Translations under genes and position numbers: made by a program | The notes under the pieces: generated by a model | The model's database searches: none | Told to the model about the DNA's origin: nothing | Seen by the model: the letters and a program-made list of their open reading frames with translations, nothing else | Part shown: positions 23,239-34,716 of the stretch, one piece after another | How the letters are laid out: the number at the start of each line of letters is the position of its first letter | Numbering within the stretch: position 1 is the stretch's first letter | From: Eucommia ulmoides | Lineage: Eukaryota > Streptophyta > Magnoliopsida > Garryales > Eucommiaceae | Assembly: GCA_016647705.1 (NCBI GenBank) | Contig: CM028338.1 | Location: 24,501,077 to 24,565,076, forward strand | DNA length: 64,000 bases | Direction of reading: 5' to 3'

Positions 23239-24267
23239 GAAATGCAACAATCCATTATTTTGGAGGCGTCCTCAGCCACCAAACTTGAAGAAGACATGAG
23301 AAAATATTGTATGATGGAAGCCACTGCTGATGACCAGTTTGTGATTGCACATTCCCCAACCTGGATTTCTTTATTCATGTTTTCTAGCGTATTTTTTTTA
23401 TTTTTTGTTTTGGGGTTGTTTGAATTGATATTTGAGTTCGATAGCTACCCATTGTGTGACTCTGAATACAAATCATCAACTGCTATCATCCTAGTGATTT
23501 AGACCATCGGTATAGTTGTAGGGAGCATTCTTCTTTTTTCCAGATGGTCATCCACCTTATGGAAGTACTCCGGCAACAAACGCGCTGACTTCAAAACCAT
23601 GTTTAAGACCATGTTCAAAGGAGAGAAGTACTGGGTCGAGAGGGTACACGACTGGAATGAAAGGCCATTACCTTTAAGATTTGGAGTCTATAAAAGCAAC
23701 AAACTCATTTAGCACACCAGAAATCTACTTCTTTGGATGTGCGTAGAGAATCAAGTTCATCGTCTCTCTCTTCTTCAACCCTTTGGTGAAATTTGTCAAA
23801 TTCGGGGTCAAAATCTTCAAGAAGTTCACAACAAATGGTACCACTAACTCAAGCCCGAAGTTGGATCTTAACCCTTACGTGTTGAAACTCGAAGGCGATG
23901 AGGAACTGCCTCGAACCATCGTCAAGAAAAGCAAGGTTACTAATCATTTAATCGAAAGAAGAAGAAAGCTACAAGATAAAGATTTAGAATAACTTATAAG
24001 GAAATCCAGTAGGACTTTTTCCATCCTCTCCAAGTTTAACAACGATCTTGTGCCACCTCTGAATTTTGAAAAACTACCCTATTCATGGAGTTTGATGGTG
24101 GTTACGTTATCGGTCATAGTGGCTGCTATTTCTCTTCCTCGCGTTGAAGATCAGACTCCGCAGCGATTCATGGGCAGCATGCACAAAGGACTCTTAGAGT
24201 ATAGGTCAAAGGTTTTGCTTATTCGAAACTAGCTAAATGATGACCTCCCCAAGCTTCCTCTCCAAGG
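23239..24267 (+). pseudogene. Captured fragment of a plant multi-pass membrane protein gene of unknown function
   Basis: The frame starts at the ATG at 23239. It contains a hydrophobic segment SLFMFSSVFFLFFVLGLFEL, one in-frame TAG, then TIGIVVGSILLFSRWSSTLW, GNKRADFKTMFK and YWVERVHDWNERPLPLRFG. A frameshift near 23715 leads to KLDLNPYVLKLEGDEELPRT, IERRRKLQDKDLE, a stop, then PYSWSLMVVTLSVIVAAISL and SMHKGLLEY. The order and wording resemble a family of uncharacterised plant membrane proteins recalled with 'LPxR(.)R..RKL' and 'P..W.LPVVTLT.IA.ALP' blocks; no function is known to me. Two or more stops and a frameshift make it a pseudogene. It lies within the inverted repeats, so it was probably captured by the MULE. 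Confidence 0.65.
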
Positions 24268-24515
24268 TAATAGAGATGAGAGAATGGTTTGGTAAAGATG
24301 GAGGAGAAGAAAAGAGAGAACTTCACCGGTGAAAGAGAAGAAAAAAAAAAGAAGAAAGAAAGAAAATTTAATTTAAAAAATTACAATTTTGCTCCTTAAT
24401 TCAGTTAGTTTGGATGGAAAATCTAATTGAAGAACCTTTAAAACTGTGGTCATACGTAGAGGATTTAAAATGAAACGCAAAAACTTAGGAGGACTACTTA
24501 GAAATCTATCAATAG

Positions 24516-24687
24516 TTCTTTTGGAATTTTTTATGATGAATTTCTCCAACACTTTATTTATGTACCCGTATTAGGATAAACCAAACATCTTTTTATATCT
24601 ATCTTAATAGACCTTTATATCCACTATATAGGATGCTTCTCCTAAATCCTTAAAGGAGGAAGTTTGAGAAAACCAAACTCTTATAAT
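24516..24687. repeat. Right copy of 171-bp flanking duplication
   Basis: It starts TTCTTTTGGAATTTTT immediately after the truncated right inverted repeat and ends CTCTTATAAT. The two copies differ at scattered positions, so the duplication is not recent. The surrounding RT frame runs through this copy. Confidence 0.88.
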
Positions 24688-25772
24688 TAATAATATTCCT
24701 ACATCATTTTCAATCAGTAGAATATCGTCAATGCACAACACTTGGAAACATATTTGCTTTCTACCCCTTTGCTTGTACAAGCATGGATCATTCACGTTTT
24801 GGAGGTAACCAAAAAATTTGATTGCCTCATCTAAATGGACTTTCCAGGTCTTAGAAGCTTGATTAAGTCCATAAATACACTTCTGTATTTTGCATATCTT
24901 ATGGCTTTTGCCTTCCGCTATGAAGCCCTTTGGTTGATGCATGTAAATATCTTCCTCTATATCCATCTTCCAGATTTCATAATTGTGGTATGCAATTATT
25001 TCTAATTAAATCCCAATAGACTTCAACATGGCGACCGGAAAAAAGGCCTTCTCATAGTCAATACCTTAATGATGAATATATATTTTTGCCACCAATCTGA
25101 CCTTGAACACATCCACTTTACCATCTGAATCTAGTTTTCTATTATAAATCCATTTACACCCAATATGAACGATTCCCTTACATGAATCCACAAGAATCTA
25201 AACTCGATTAGTTTACATGGAGTCTATTTCGAGATTATATTATTGTTCGCCACTTCTCATTGCCGATGTCTAACATCGTTTTCTCATAGTTTATGGGATC
25301 GTTACTTCCTACTAGAAGTAGTTAATATTTGTTCTTTTATCCAAGATATTCTAGATATCTATAAGAAGGAGCAGAGGTTCCACTAGATCTACGAAGAACT
25401 TGTGTATTGGATGCATTTACTGTGGTTAGTTCTTAGTTTACTTAGTGTCCAACACTTCTACCAAGTCTATCTTTTGCCCAATGCTGGATTCTTCGAGAAA
25501 TAATGTCTAAAATTTTTGTATTTCTAGCAACAAATACTCTTTATTCTTCTAGGTGATAGAAGAAGTATCCTACGATTTTCCTAAGGTACCCCACAAATCT
25601 ACAAATGTAAGTCCTAAATTCCAACTAGTATGCCTCAATTCTTTTGACATGAACTTGACATCTCCAAATCTTAATATACTTAAGACTCAGTTTCCTTCTT
25701 TTCCACATATCATGTGGTGCCTCTAGCATAGACTTAGTTGGAACCTTGTTCAGCAAATGAGTTAAGGCATAT
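24516..25772 (-). pseudogene. Element B: integrase C-terminal part and RT
   Basis: Integrase ends with YALTHLLNKVPTKSMLEAPH and MWKRRKLSLKYIKIWRCQVH, followed by VGYLRKIVGYFFYH. RT has DIEEDIYMHQPKGFIAEGKS and HKICKIQKCIYGLNQASKTW, with catalytic box LCIDDILLIE where YVDD is usual; the two aspartates remain. It continues into the duplicated FKDLGEASYIVD. Stops are frequent between the blocks. The integrase reading stops at 25773 against inserted sequence. Confidence 0.82.
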
Positions 25773-27757
25773 ACCAAAAAAAAAAATAGGCAAACCAGTG
25801 CAACTCATTTTTCGATCTCACCATATATAATAAGGTCCAATTTTTCCTTTCCGATATACTCTTTAATTGTGGAGTAAAAGGAAGAATCTACTGTGAAAGT
25901 ATTCGCCACCTTAATCGAAACAAGGAAAATGAAAACGCATAGAAAGATGAGTGAACAACTGAATTAACTATTTTCCTTTACTAAGGGATGCTGGCGAAAT
26001 CGTCCAGTTAAGTTGGATAGCAGTAACTCACTTTTTCTCCTGAAAAGAGACTGTTCCCTCCTCTGGGCTTGGGTTTATGAGTAGTTGTGGTACCTCAAAT
26101 GGTACCATGGTGTTGTGCTATGTTGCTTGAAACTAAGAACAAATCTGGAGAGATTCACTTCAAGTCAAACTCAACAAACTCATTCACTCCCTAAAAAGCC
26201 GAACCTAGGGATTTCGGTCTATGGATTTTCCTTCTTTTTACAATATTTTGCACCAATCCTACGAGAGAAGTCTTCCCTCAGTCTCTCTATGTAACCCCAA
26301 TCAGGGCTCCTAGGTATATAACATATTGTTTGTGATTTTTGGAATAGGAATAGTGATTTCAGAAATGCGAGGTATCGGGGAGGGGGTGCACTCAAGTAGT
26401 CCCTTGAAGAGGGATTTTTAATACATCTGCCAAATCCTCTAATATTGAGTACTACGCGAATAGGACAACCTCAGACACACCTTATAACCGATTCCACCAC
26501 CTCTGAAAGATGAAGGGGGTATACAATGAAAGAAGTAACGGAGGGGGTCATGCCTTGTTCGATTGGTATCTTCCAGATCTTTCCACCATTCATTTTTTCC
26601 AGAAAATTCCATGGGAACCTACCTGGAAGACATTCCCAACTCCAAGGATTCTCTGACCATATTACTGACTTTATACGCCCAAAGCCTGCATTTTTTTGAT
26701 TTATGATCTTGGTTTGGCGATAGCTAAAATGAGTATCTCCATCTCCCTTAGTGTCTTTCCACTTCCATCGTTCAGGCTTGGCTACTGGTACCATGCTCAA
26801 AATGCATATCAGACTTCTCTTTGATGTGTTGGTTGCTTCGTTAACTAATCCATCTCAGAATCCCAAGTTTATTCGTTCATCAATTACAGGATTGGTTTAG
26901 AAACCCTCGCTAAATATCAAATAGACTTTCTTTTTTGCTTTTGATAGGTCTTGGGAGAATTTACCTATTCATAGAGTGTTGATCAATATAGGCTTTGAAA
27001 GATTCTTTCTTTATTTTCTTATTTTTTTTAAAAAGAAAAAATATCCCGTTATCCTGTTGTAGAAATATGCTACTCAAGTAAAAGAAAGGCTTCTATTCTT
27101 GTACTTCTCCCCATCTCTTTCGCACCTATATGGCCACTTCCTCAAAATTAGTTGTACCGAACCAAATAGTGGTAGTGTACCAGATTGGGAGAGGAAAGTG
27201 AAAGGTTAAACTCGTAAGAGAAACTTGGATAAGATAAGAAAAGGGAAAAAATGAGATAGCTTTAAATGAATCTATGGGTCCCATGCCTTATTAGACGAAC
27301 TATGCTTAACAAAAAAAAAAAGGTGTCAGCAAGCAAACAGTCAAAGGTTGTGCGGATGGACTACTATAGTGAGTCTAGTGACCAATAGAGTAGTGAAAAG
27401 TCAACAGGTATGCATTGCTTGAACTACTGCCGCACATTAGTGTTCCTAGCGCCTACCCTGCGTTGCTTTTGTTGTTTGCTTCATTATAACTTAACAACTC
27501 TTAAGTGACATTCGGTCACTTTACCGTCGTACTAGCGTTGAAGGGACAAGAGCAACTCTTTTTGCAGGCTGCAAAGCCCAAGAAACTGTTGTGCCCAAAT
27601 CATAAGACCTATTTTTGAATGTAGATGCAACATTTGTACTAGCATCACTCGTGTATGCCACCTTCTTGTTGTTCCTATTTCAAAGTAGAATGAGAAGAAA
27701 GAGAGAGAGATAGGGATAAGTATTAGAGTGTCTTAATACTTTTTTTTTTTTTTTTTC
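25773..27757. other. GC-richer inserted segment, possible organellar (mitochondrial) DNA
   Basis: The copia integrase frame of element B breaks at about 25773 and resumes at about 27758. The DNA between is visibly richer in G and C than its surroundings, free of recognisable transposon motifs, and bounded by an A-run (25780) and a T-run (27741-27758). Its texture resembles plant mitochondrial intergenic DNA, but I recognise no gene in it. A 109-codon open frame on the minus strand (26471-26800) matches nothing I know. About 80 integrase codons appear to be missing at the joint, so insertion was accompanied by deletion. An unknown transposon is the main alternative. Confidence 0.35.
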
Positions 27758-28323
27758 TCTACATCATTTCTAAATTCTTTAAACATTTTAAATACATGAG
27801 ACTTGTGTCTCATGAGATACACAAAATCATACCTTGAGTGATCGTCGGTAAAGAAAATGAAGAATTAAAACTCGCCTCGAGATTTGGAACTCATGGGCCT
27901 ATACACATTAGTATGTATAAGACCTAGTATGTTAGTCGTTCATTCCTAATGTCCAAAAAATAATGACTTGGTCATCTTACCCATGAGACAAGATTTACAA
28001 GTTGGTAATGCCTCCAAGCTAAATGGGCCCAAGAGTCCATATTTAACCATCCTGTTGATTCTTTTCTCATTAATATGACATAGTCTTAGATGCCACAAGT
28101 AGGTAGAAGTTTCATCTCTCAATCTTTTGTTTGTTATATTTTCATTTGCCATATTGTTAATTTTATCACATGTTTTCAAATAATAAAGATTGTTATAATA
28201 TATGCCCAAGCTAACCAACTTTGAATGGAAATAAATAATACATTTATTATTCTTAAAAACAACTAAATAACCGTATTTTATCAAACAATGAATAAAAATA
28301 ATATTTCTAAAAATTTTGGGCAT
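27758..28323 (-). pseudogene. Element B: pre-integrase and first half of integrase core
   Basis: TYLWHLRLCHINEKRINRMV and LGPFSLEALPTCKSCLMGKM give the H..H..C..C zinc-binding pre-integrase region. The core follows with SRGEF and FFTDDHSRYDFVYLMRHKSH, containing one catalytic aspartate, then FKMFKEFRNDVE, where the frame meets the T-run of the inserted segment. At least one stop interrupts the region between. Confidence 0.85.
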
Positions 28324-28439
28324 AAATAAATAATCTTTTAAATTTTAAATGTGCATTGATGGTTGGTCAAAGTGAAGGTTTTCCATCACTAATGCAATAA
28401 CTTTGCTCCATTTCCACATGTAGCGAGATGCGAGATGCC

Positions 28440-28995
28440 TCATTTACTCGATATTATGCTTCCTTTTAGACCCTGCATAATATTACACATGTGTGAACTA
28501 GTACCAGATTCCAACATCCAATCCGAAACATAATAGGTTATCAAACAACAAATAACAACGAGCAAATCTAACATACTTTTAGAAGGTTTGTCCTTAGAAC
28601 TCAGATACTGAAGACAGTTCCTTTTCCAATGCCCTTGTTGGCCACAGTGGAAAGGCATTTCTCTTTGTTGGAAACTTTTCTTTTCTTCATTCTTTTGTTT
28701 GCTTAAAAAAAGAATTGGGTTTCTTCTTTTATTTTCTTTGTTCTTCTCTTCTAACGTTGAAGCCCCATCCACTATAGGCAACAAGCTCTTTGAATTATCT
28801 AAGGCCTCGACATGTGTACTTAATAGATTAATAGCCCATGTAAGAGAGACTCCTAAACTATTTACATTAGACACGATTAAATTGTAAACATCAAGGTGAG
28901 TATTCAAATTAATTTTGAGCACTCTCAGCCAATCAGAAATGGACGATCCATCAAAAAGACTTTTCTCAAGAACAGTTTGTATTTCGACATAATGA
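28440..28995 (-). pseudogene. Element B: gag, nucleocapsid knuckle and protease remnant
   Basis: KSLFDGSSISDWLRVLKINL is the N-terminal copia gag signature. STLEEKNKENKRRN precedes the zinc knuckle MPFHCGQQGHWKRNC, which lacks its first cysteine (P instead of C). The protease active site reads DWMLESGTSSHMCN, where the catalytic aspartate of D-S-G is replaced by glutamate. The gag is much shorter than usual, with a jump between KINLNTH and LDVYNLIVS, so a central deletion is likely. Confidence 0.82.
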
Positions 28996-31230
28996 AATAT
29001 ACAAAGAAAGTAAATACACCGTATAAGTTAAGAGGAAAAGTAGTGCATATAAATTTTAGATCAAAGGTTTTTTATGAATTTAAATGTACTCCTACTAATT
29101 TTTTTGAATCTCACTTCTTTATGGAGAAACAGGTACATTCCAAATGTTACTAGTGGAAAATTAAATAATCCCTTCTCATCGATAGCGTTTGCCTGATAGC
29201 TAATAAACTACCGTACTTGGGGACTGATAATTCATGCCTCTTACCTTGTGAGTAAGATTCAATTTATGTTCGGTCTTTAGTTTGATCATAGCCCACCCAA
29301 CAGCTAAGGATATATCTTGTAAATTAAGTTACACCAACCCAACATGGTCCAAACTTGTCCTAATATGCATAACGCTCAACAATTAAGAAAGCATACTAGT
29401 ATAATATTTGCATGTTTTAATAAATATAATTTTACCATGAGATTGATTTCCAAGACACGATATAGTCCAAAAGTTAAGTCCTAACTTTAGGCTTATGGAA
29501 GTCTTACCCGAACAAATTCCCAAGGTATCTCATATGCTCCTACTTATAACTTAATATATGCTTTAAGGGATATTTATTTAGATCTCATCTTTTAAGTATT
29601 TATTTTGTTAAACATACACCATATACATATAACAAAATAAATAAATATCCCATACGCACATGCTAATTAGGCCAAAATAAAGTAGCATAAAATAAATTGT
29701 CCCATATACTCATATAAATGGTACAGGATGATCATGGACTTGCAGGTCAATCCAGCCTGAGCCACTGGGCCAAATCTTTAGGTTTAATTTAGTTATCCAA
29801 TTAATTAAACTAAAGATGACTCCAATTGGGCCTCCTTCTTGGGCTTTCAATTTCTAGGCCTCCATTGATTTATGCTCCAGATTGGGTTCCTCAGTTTTCA
29901 ATCACTGTCAGGCCTCCTCTTCGTCTTCTAAAAAATATAAATACAATTAAAATAATATAAAGAAAGAGATACATTTCGAAGGAAGAAAGGGGTATCCAGA
30001 AGAAGATTAATGCAACAGAAAAATGAAGAAGAGCATGCAAACCCTTGAAAAAACCCTAAAACAATTAATTACGACCCTGATTAGATTTAAAAGACCAATC
30101 TATAAAATTACAACTAATCCACAAACCAATCACAGAGCTCAAACGATTTGTCTATGATCATCCCCTAACTAACATATGTAATAAATCACATGTCAAATAT
30201 ACAATAACTGGTTAATCCTATTATGAAATTAGATTGACTTGATAAATAATGATGCTTCCTAATGGATTAGAAAATAATTCTTATCGTATAAGAATACTAG
30301 TTCAAATTAAATTAAATTTTGTATCTAGGATGATTCATCGCATACAGATTATAATAGAATTCAATTTAAATATTGAATTACTCAAATTCCATATTCATTA
30401 AAATTATGTCATAACATTAAAATGAAATTATTTGATAAATGTGTACGTTTTGAAAATTATTTCATATTTAGAATTTTTAAAATATTTATCTAATAAATAA
30501 AATTTAAAAAATAATTTTAATAAAAAAAATATGGATAATTATAAAATTTAAATAATTAATAAGAATCACTATTTATAAAATATTATCTGATAATAATTTA
30601 AAATGATATTCAATTTGGAAGTTTTAAAATTTATTTTAAATATTTCAAATTTGAATTGATATACTTTCTAAAAGATATTAAATTTGATACAAGTAACATT
30701 TAAAATTCAAATTAAAATGCCCAGTCAATGTTTGACTTTTTTTCCTAAATATTCGAAAGACTAAATCTTACAGAATCCGCAAAATCACAAGCAATTTGAA
30801 ACTTTTCCAGAACAAAAACGAAACACCGAGCTTAGGAAATATCAGGCTGTCGTGTCACTGCAGTGGTGGGCATCATAGTGGCAGTGCTTGCTTCCATGTA
30901 AAAATGAACTAATGGCTGCATGCCGCCATATTGGTAGTGTGTTGCCAATAATGTTGGCAACGTGCCATGGTGGGGCACCGTCACAGCCGACAGTGCGCGT
31001 TGTTCCGTCGCCTCAACTGACATTTGCCACTGGCATCATGGTTTTAACCATGACGCCGTTCCCTTGAATACCCCTATTTTTTATTTTTTTAAAATATTTA
31101 GAAAAATAATTTTATAAAAATAATTTCAAACACTCTTTCAGATTTACAAGAAATCGAAAACATCAACATTCCTTATGATCCAATAATTCATAAAATATAA
31201 TTAAAATTGTTTTAAGTTAATTACGAGGTA
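28996..31230 (-). other. Long leader region of element B
   Basis: About 2.2 kb lies between the PBS-like site and gag, and I see no coding sequence in it. It is AT-rich, except for GGGCC-rich stretches around 29750-29920 and a palindrome-rich block at 30840-31060. Part of it could be a further insertion that I cannot delimit. Confidence 0.45.
30840..31060. repeat. Palindrome-rich block in element B leader
   Basis: Within 220 bp, much richer in G and C than the flanks, lie CACTGCAGTG (30856), GTTGCCAATAATGTTGGCAAC-type stem with 8-bp arms (30942) and CATGGTTTTAACCATG (31037). All are palindromes or hairpins, set in a run of GCCACC/GGTGGC half-words. Confidence 0.7.
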
Positions 31231-31232
31231 GC

Positions 31233-31244
31233 TCTAATATCACT
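31233..31244 (-). other. Primer-binding site of element B, degenerate
   Basis: On the minus strand the bases after the LTR end read AAGTGATATTAGAGC, close to the initiator-methionine primer site TGGTATCAGAGC with G-to-A type decay. Its position fixes the inner end of the right LTR at 31245. Confidence 0.6.
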
Positions 31245-32905
31245 TGAAAAGGATAATATATTAAAACTATCATATCTAAGCAACAGAATATTAAAAATTA
31301 AATCTAAACATAACCGTATTAAAATTAAAACAATAAAGACAAATAATATTAAAACTTTTAAATATATATCTCTTATGATGCTTCAGCCTCAAAGTCGGTA
31401 GGTCCCGAGGCATGATTTGAGTAGACTCTTCAAAAAATGTTTGAACATGAACAATCACGTACAAGTAATGTCAGAAGGCTAATTCTCTTAGAGGTGACAC
31501 ACGTGTACATGTCTCACTTCTAACAGTACCCACATAAAGAATCTCTAGAAAGAAGAGTATTCTTGAGACATATAAGATCAAACCTAATACCAAGAATCTA
31601 AAATAGTATTGATTTTGAATGTAGGAGATAGCCGGATTCAAAACTAGTAGTGTAGATTAGGAAACATATCTCACAGACAAAGAAAGCTGAGAGAACTAAG
31701 AGAGGAAGGACGACCAAAGTGGCCTGATCGATTCTGAGCATAGAGGGTGGCCACTCTAGTCTTCTTTCCTTATAAATACAATTTTTCCCTAATTGCACTT
31801 CAGTCCCTAATCTTCTCAAGTTTAGTATTAATATCTATTCTTTTTTTTTTTTCAAGGACTCTTCTACCCTCGATTCTCTATTTTTCTATGGCCCATTATG
31901 TTCATACCAAAGGCTGGATGGTGAAAATAATTAATTAATTATTTTAATAATAAATTAACTAATAAAAAATGGAACATTTTCAATTTTGCCTATCTAGAAG
32001 AAAAAGATTTTCTCCTTAAGGTTTTTCTCCGATTGTGATTGATGTCATCTCCCATATCACAGCTATGCTCAGTTGGCAGGAATTAAACCAAATAAATCCC
32101 CTCATGTGTGTATTTCATGATCTCTCTATATGTGTACTCGAAAAGATGACATGATATGGTTAAGTAAAAAACCTTAGTCGAATCATATTTATTTGATTGA
32201 TAATATTTCCTTGTGATACTTTATCAAAATTTCATCATAATCATTACATTGCTCTGACTAGAGGTTTGGATGAATGATATTAAAATGAATCCCATGGGTC
32301 ACTTCTCTTTTTACCAAGATTGATAGATCATTTCTTGCATATTCTTATATTACCATACATGCCCCCACTATATCTAATGAATATATTTTAAGTTTCATAT
32401 TTAGAGAACAACACTAAGTATTATCAGAGCATAACAACCCATACATGTATATCTCAAGTACAAAAGTCCACAGTTATCCTATTTTCACTCGAGTAAAAGT
32501 ACAATGTATGATATCAAGGATGATCATGTTTGATCTCTTACTACCACTTAGTAAGTCTTCTTGCAGATGTTCCTGTATCTCATATTGATGGATTGAAACT
32601 CACCATTCTCAAGGAGATAACATTAGATCAAGCTAGCCTATATTGTTGAAAGCCCTTTTCAATAATCCAATACAGACAATGAATAATTTAGAAAATCGAG
32701 ATACCAAATGTCTTTATTCTTTTCCTATTTAATCACATTAAATAGTCAAACATTTTACTCAACATTTAAAATCTACAACGATAAAGATATGATTAGAAGA
32801 ATAATATCAATGAATACCTTTGATTAATATTTGAAATTTAAACGTTTTACAGACACAAACTTTAAATATAAGATTACAAGATTGATTATAGGCTTACATC
32901 CAACA
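31245..32905 (-). repeat. 5' LTR of element B
   Basis: On the minus strand it begins TGTTGGATGTAAGCC at 32905 and ends TCA at 31245, a length of 1661 bp. It pairs with the left LTR over most of its length. An inverted repeat GACCAAAGTGGCC / GGCCACTCTAGTC is centred near 31737. Confidence 0.78.
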
Positions 32906-32949
32906 CCCCACCATCGTGATTTTGCTAAATAAATTTATTAGAGTCTTCA

Positions 32950-33375
32950 GTCCCGTTTGGTAACACAATTAAGCACTTAAAATTGAATTGATTATGCAGT
33001 TATTGAATTAAGTGTGTTTGATAACAAAATTAAACAATCACTTAAAATATATATATATTTTTTAAAATTTTAAGTGTTGTATGATTCACTTATTTTTTTT
33101 AGCACTTATCACTTAATATTATAAGATATCTAAATATTACAACTAACATTTTACTCCAATATTATAAAAATCTCACAAAAAAAATTATAAACAAAAAATT
33201 ATAGATAGATGAAATAATAAATTGAGAAAAACTAGAGAGAGTTGTAGAGAGAAAAGATTTTAGAAAAATATAGTTATAAAAATTATTTTAAGAACAAAAA
33301 TTTGTACCATTTTTTTTTTTTTAAAAGTTTAAAAGTAATAATATATTAAAGACTTAAAATTCGGCAAACATTTCC
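32950..33375. mobile_element. Possible small MITE
   Basis: The left side reads CCGTTTGGTAACACAATTAA then GCACTTAAAA, and an inverted partner (GTTTGCCGAATTTTAAGTC) lies at about 33350-33368. Internal TTAAGTG words repeat in both orientations. The match is weak and no clear target duplication was found. Confidence 0.3.
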
Positions 33376-33879
33376 TTCTTCTTCCACTTGAAACTCCATA
33401 AGCTGCAAAGCTACCCATCTCGTGTTCTGACCCAACATCAAACCTATCTTTGTCATCCTCACTTTATCATCTTATTTTTCTTCGAAATTTGTCGTTGCCG
33501 CAACTTACTCCCTCCCCCTCCCCCTCCTACAGTGTAACTACTCACCAATCGATACAATTGAATGCCATCACAACCTCCTATTTTTGGGCTAACAACTCAT
33601 CTTTGGAATCATTGCTACAATTGGACGCCACCACCTGTGTCCCTACCATAGCTATAAATTGCTGCAATTGGACGCCATCGTAACCTCCCCCTCTAAAACC
33701 GTTGGCACCCACCCTGTAAAAGTGACATTTTTATGGTAGCCAGTAAGCAATTCAGAGTCTAACGACATAAATTGCACATGGAGAAAAACTGGGTTTTAAG
33801 CTGATTACGTATCTATGGAAATTTTCTAAATAAATTTAAGAGACACGAAACCCACCTCCAACAAACCCTCCAAAGAGCA
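33376..33879. other. Spacer upstream of element C, no recognised gene
   Basis: CCTCCC-rich sequence with three short direct repeats of ACAATTGGACGCCAxC type (33555-33680). It could be an upstream region of a host gene, but nothing proves this. Confidence 0.35.
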
Positions 33880-33921
33880 ATGGAAGCAGAGCAACAACAA
33901 CCATGGATCCTCCCAAATCCA
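33880..33921 (+). other. Start of a short frame interrupted by element C
   Basis: ATG at 33880 opens a frame of 14 codons beginning MEAEQQQPWILPNP that ends exactly at the ATCCA target duplication. With element C removed and one ATCCA kept, it continues NPKTYNEI to a stop at 45971, 22 codons in all. It might be the start of a host exon with a nearby intron, or a chance frame. I do not recognise the protein. Confidence 0.25.
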
Positions 33922-34665
33922 TGATGGGATAAATCAACTTACTCGAAAATATTAATCGAATAAGAACGCACAATAGAAATAAAGTTTATCCTGTTTTTGT
34001 GTGAACCAGTAAGAATTAAATTTTAGTAATACGTGAATCAACATACCACAAACACAATCACACAAGACAACCAATTTTAACGTGGAAAACCTCCCTAAGG
34101 CGAGGAGAAAAAATCACGGGACTGAAGTCTACCCAAAATCTCTACTAGCACAAAATAATAGGAATACAATCCTCTTTAATTGCAACTAAAGGTACACAAC
34201 CACAATTACTTCAATATAAAAAACAATCTTGGCAATGGAACAAGATACACAAGAGTAAAACGGAAATATCTCACCAAAATGCGGGTTTAAACACAACCCA
34301 AAACAGTCCTGCTGACACAGTAGCTGCTAACCTCATAATCCTATCTCCTCCGTTCAGATTGTAGAGCATTGAGTCGCGAACCTACTGTCCAAATTTTAGC
34401 ATGATCAAACGGTTGCTCGTCCTCCAATCGAAGTTTGATCGGAATAACACACCAATGGTTTTGAGACAACTTTTCTCTTTCTCTCTCTCTCTACTGTGTG
34501 GCTGTTTTTCTTGTTCCCACTTTCACACACTGACCAAATTCAGCACAATAAGGTTTAAGAAATAAACTCAAACATGAATATACTATTTTACCCTTGGACA
34601 TTTTCATGGGCCTAAACAAGAATGTTGGGCCTCTCCACATTGAGGAAATTAAACCAAGCCCAACA
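33922..34665 (-). repeat. 3' LTR of element C
   Basis: It is 744 bp, reads TGTTGGGCTTGG from 34665 on the minus strand, and matches 45188-45939 closely. It is preceded on the minus strand by the polypurine tract GGAAAAGGGGAGATT (34666-34680). A CT run lies at about 34477-34490. Confidence 0.92.
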
Positions 34666-34680
34666 AATCTCCCCTTTTCC
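34666..34680 (-). other. Polypurine tract of element C
   Basis: GGAAAAGGGGAGATT lies immediately upstream of the 3' LTR on the coding strand, the expected plus-strand primer position. Confidence 0.85.
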
Positions 34681-34716
34681 GACTATGTCCCAGCGATCGA
34701 GCAACAAATGTCAAAC

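Larger units (their letters stand above)
22841..24515. mobile_element. Pack-MULE carrying a host gene fragment
   Basis: Inverted terminal repeats of at least 140 bp are visible. The left arm contains CTATTGACACATTTCTATAT then AGTCC, CCTCTAAGTATGA and GATTTTTCATCCAAACTAAT; the right arm (24370-24515), read inverted, contains CTATTGATAGATTTCTAAGT then AGTCC, CCTCTACGTATGA and GATTTTCCATCCAAACTAAC. Long inverted repeats with a cellular gene fragment inside are the definition of a Pack-MULE. The right arm lacks the outermost 32 bp present on the left (GGGTAAAATAGATTTTTCAA and onward). Instead of the usual 9-11-bp duplication, 171-172 bp of element B are duplicated on both sides. Confidence 0.82.
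18925..32905 (-). mobile_element. Element B: degenerate Ty1/copia element with long LTRs and leader
   Basis: Two related long repeats (about 18925-21901 and 31245-32905) bracket, on the minus strand, RNase H, RT, integrase and gag. A PBS-like site lies inside the right repeat and a polypurine-like GTGGAAGATT lies inside the left one. The right LTR begins TGTTGGATG on the minus strand. The LTR of about 1.66 kb and the long leader resemble the Angela/Ikeros group, but that is inference. Three later insertions split the element: S copy 2, a Pack-MULE and the 25773-27757 segment. The left end abuts element A and lacks roughly 110 bp. Confidence 0.82.

Noticed and set aside
26471..26800. 109-codon minus-strand frame in the GC-richer insert
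   Set aside because: Not recognised as any organellar or nuclear protein. Its length is unremarkable for the higher GC content.
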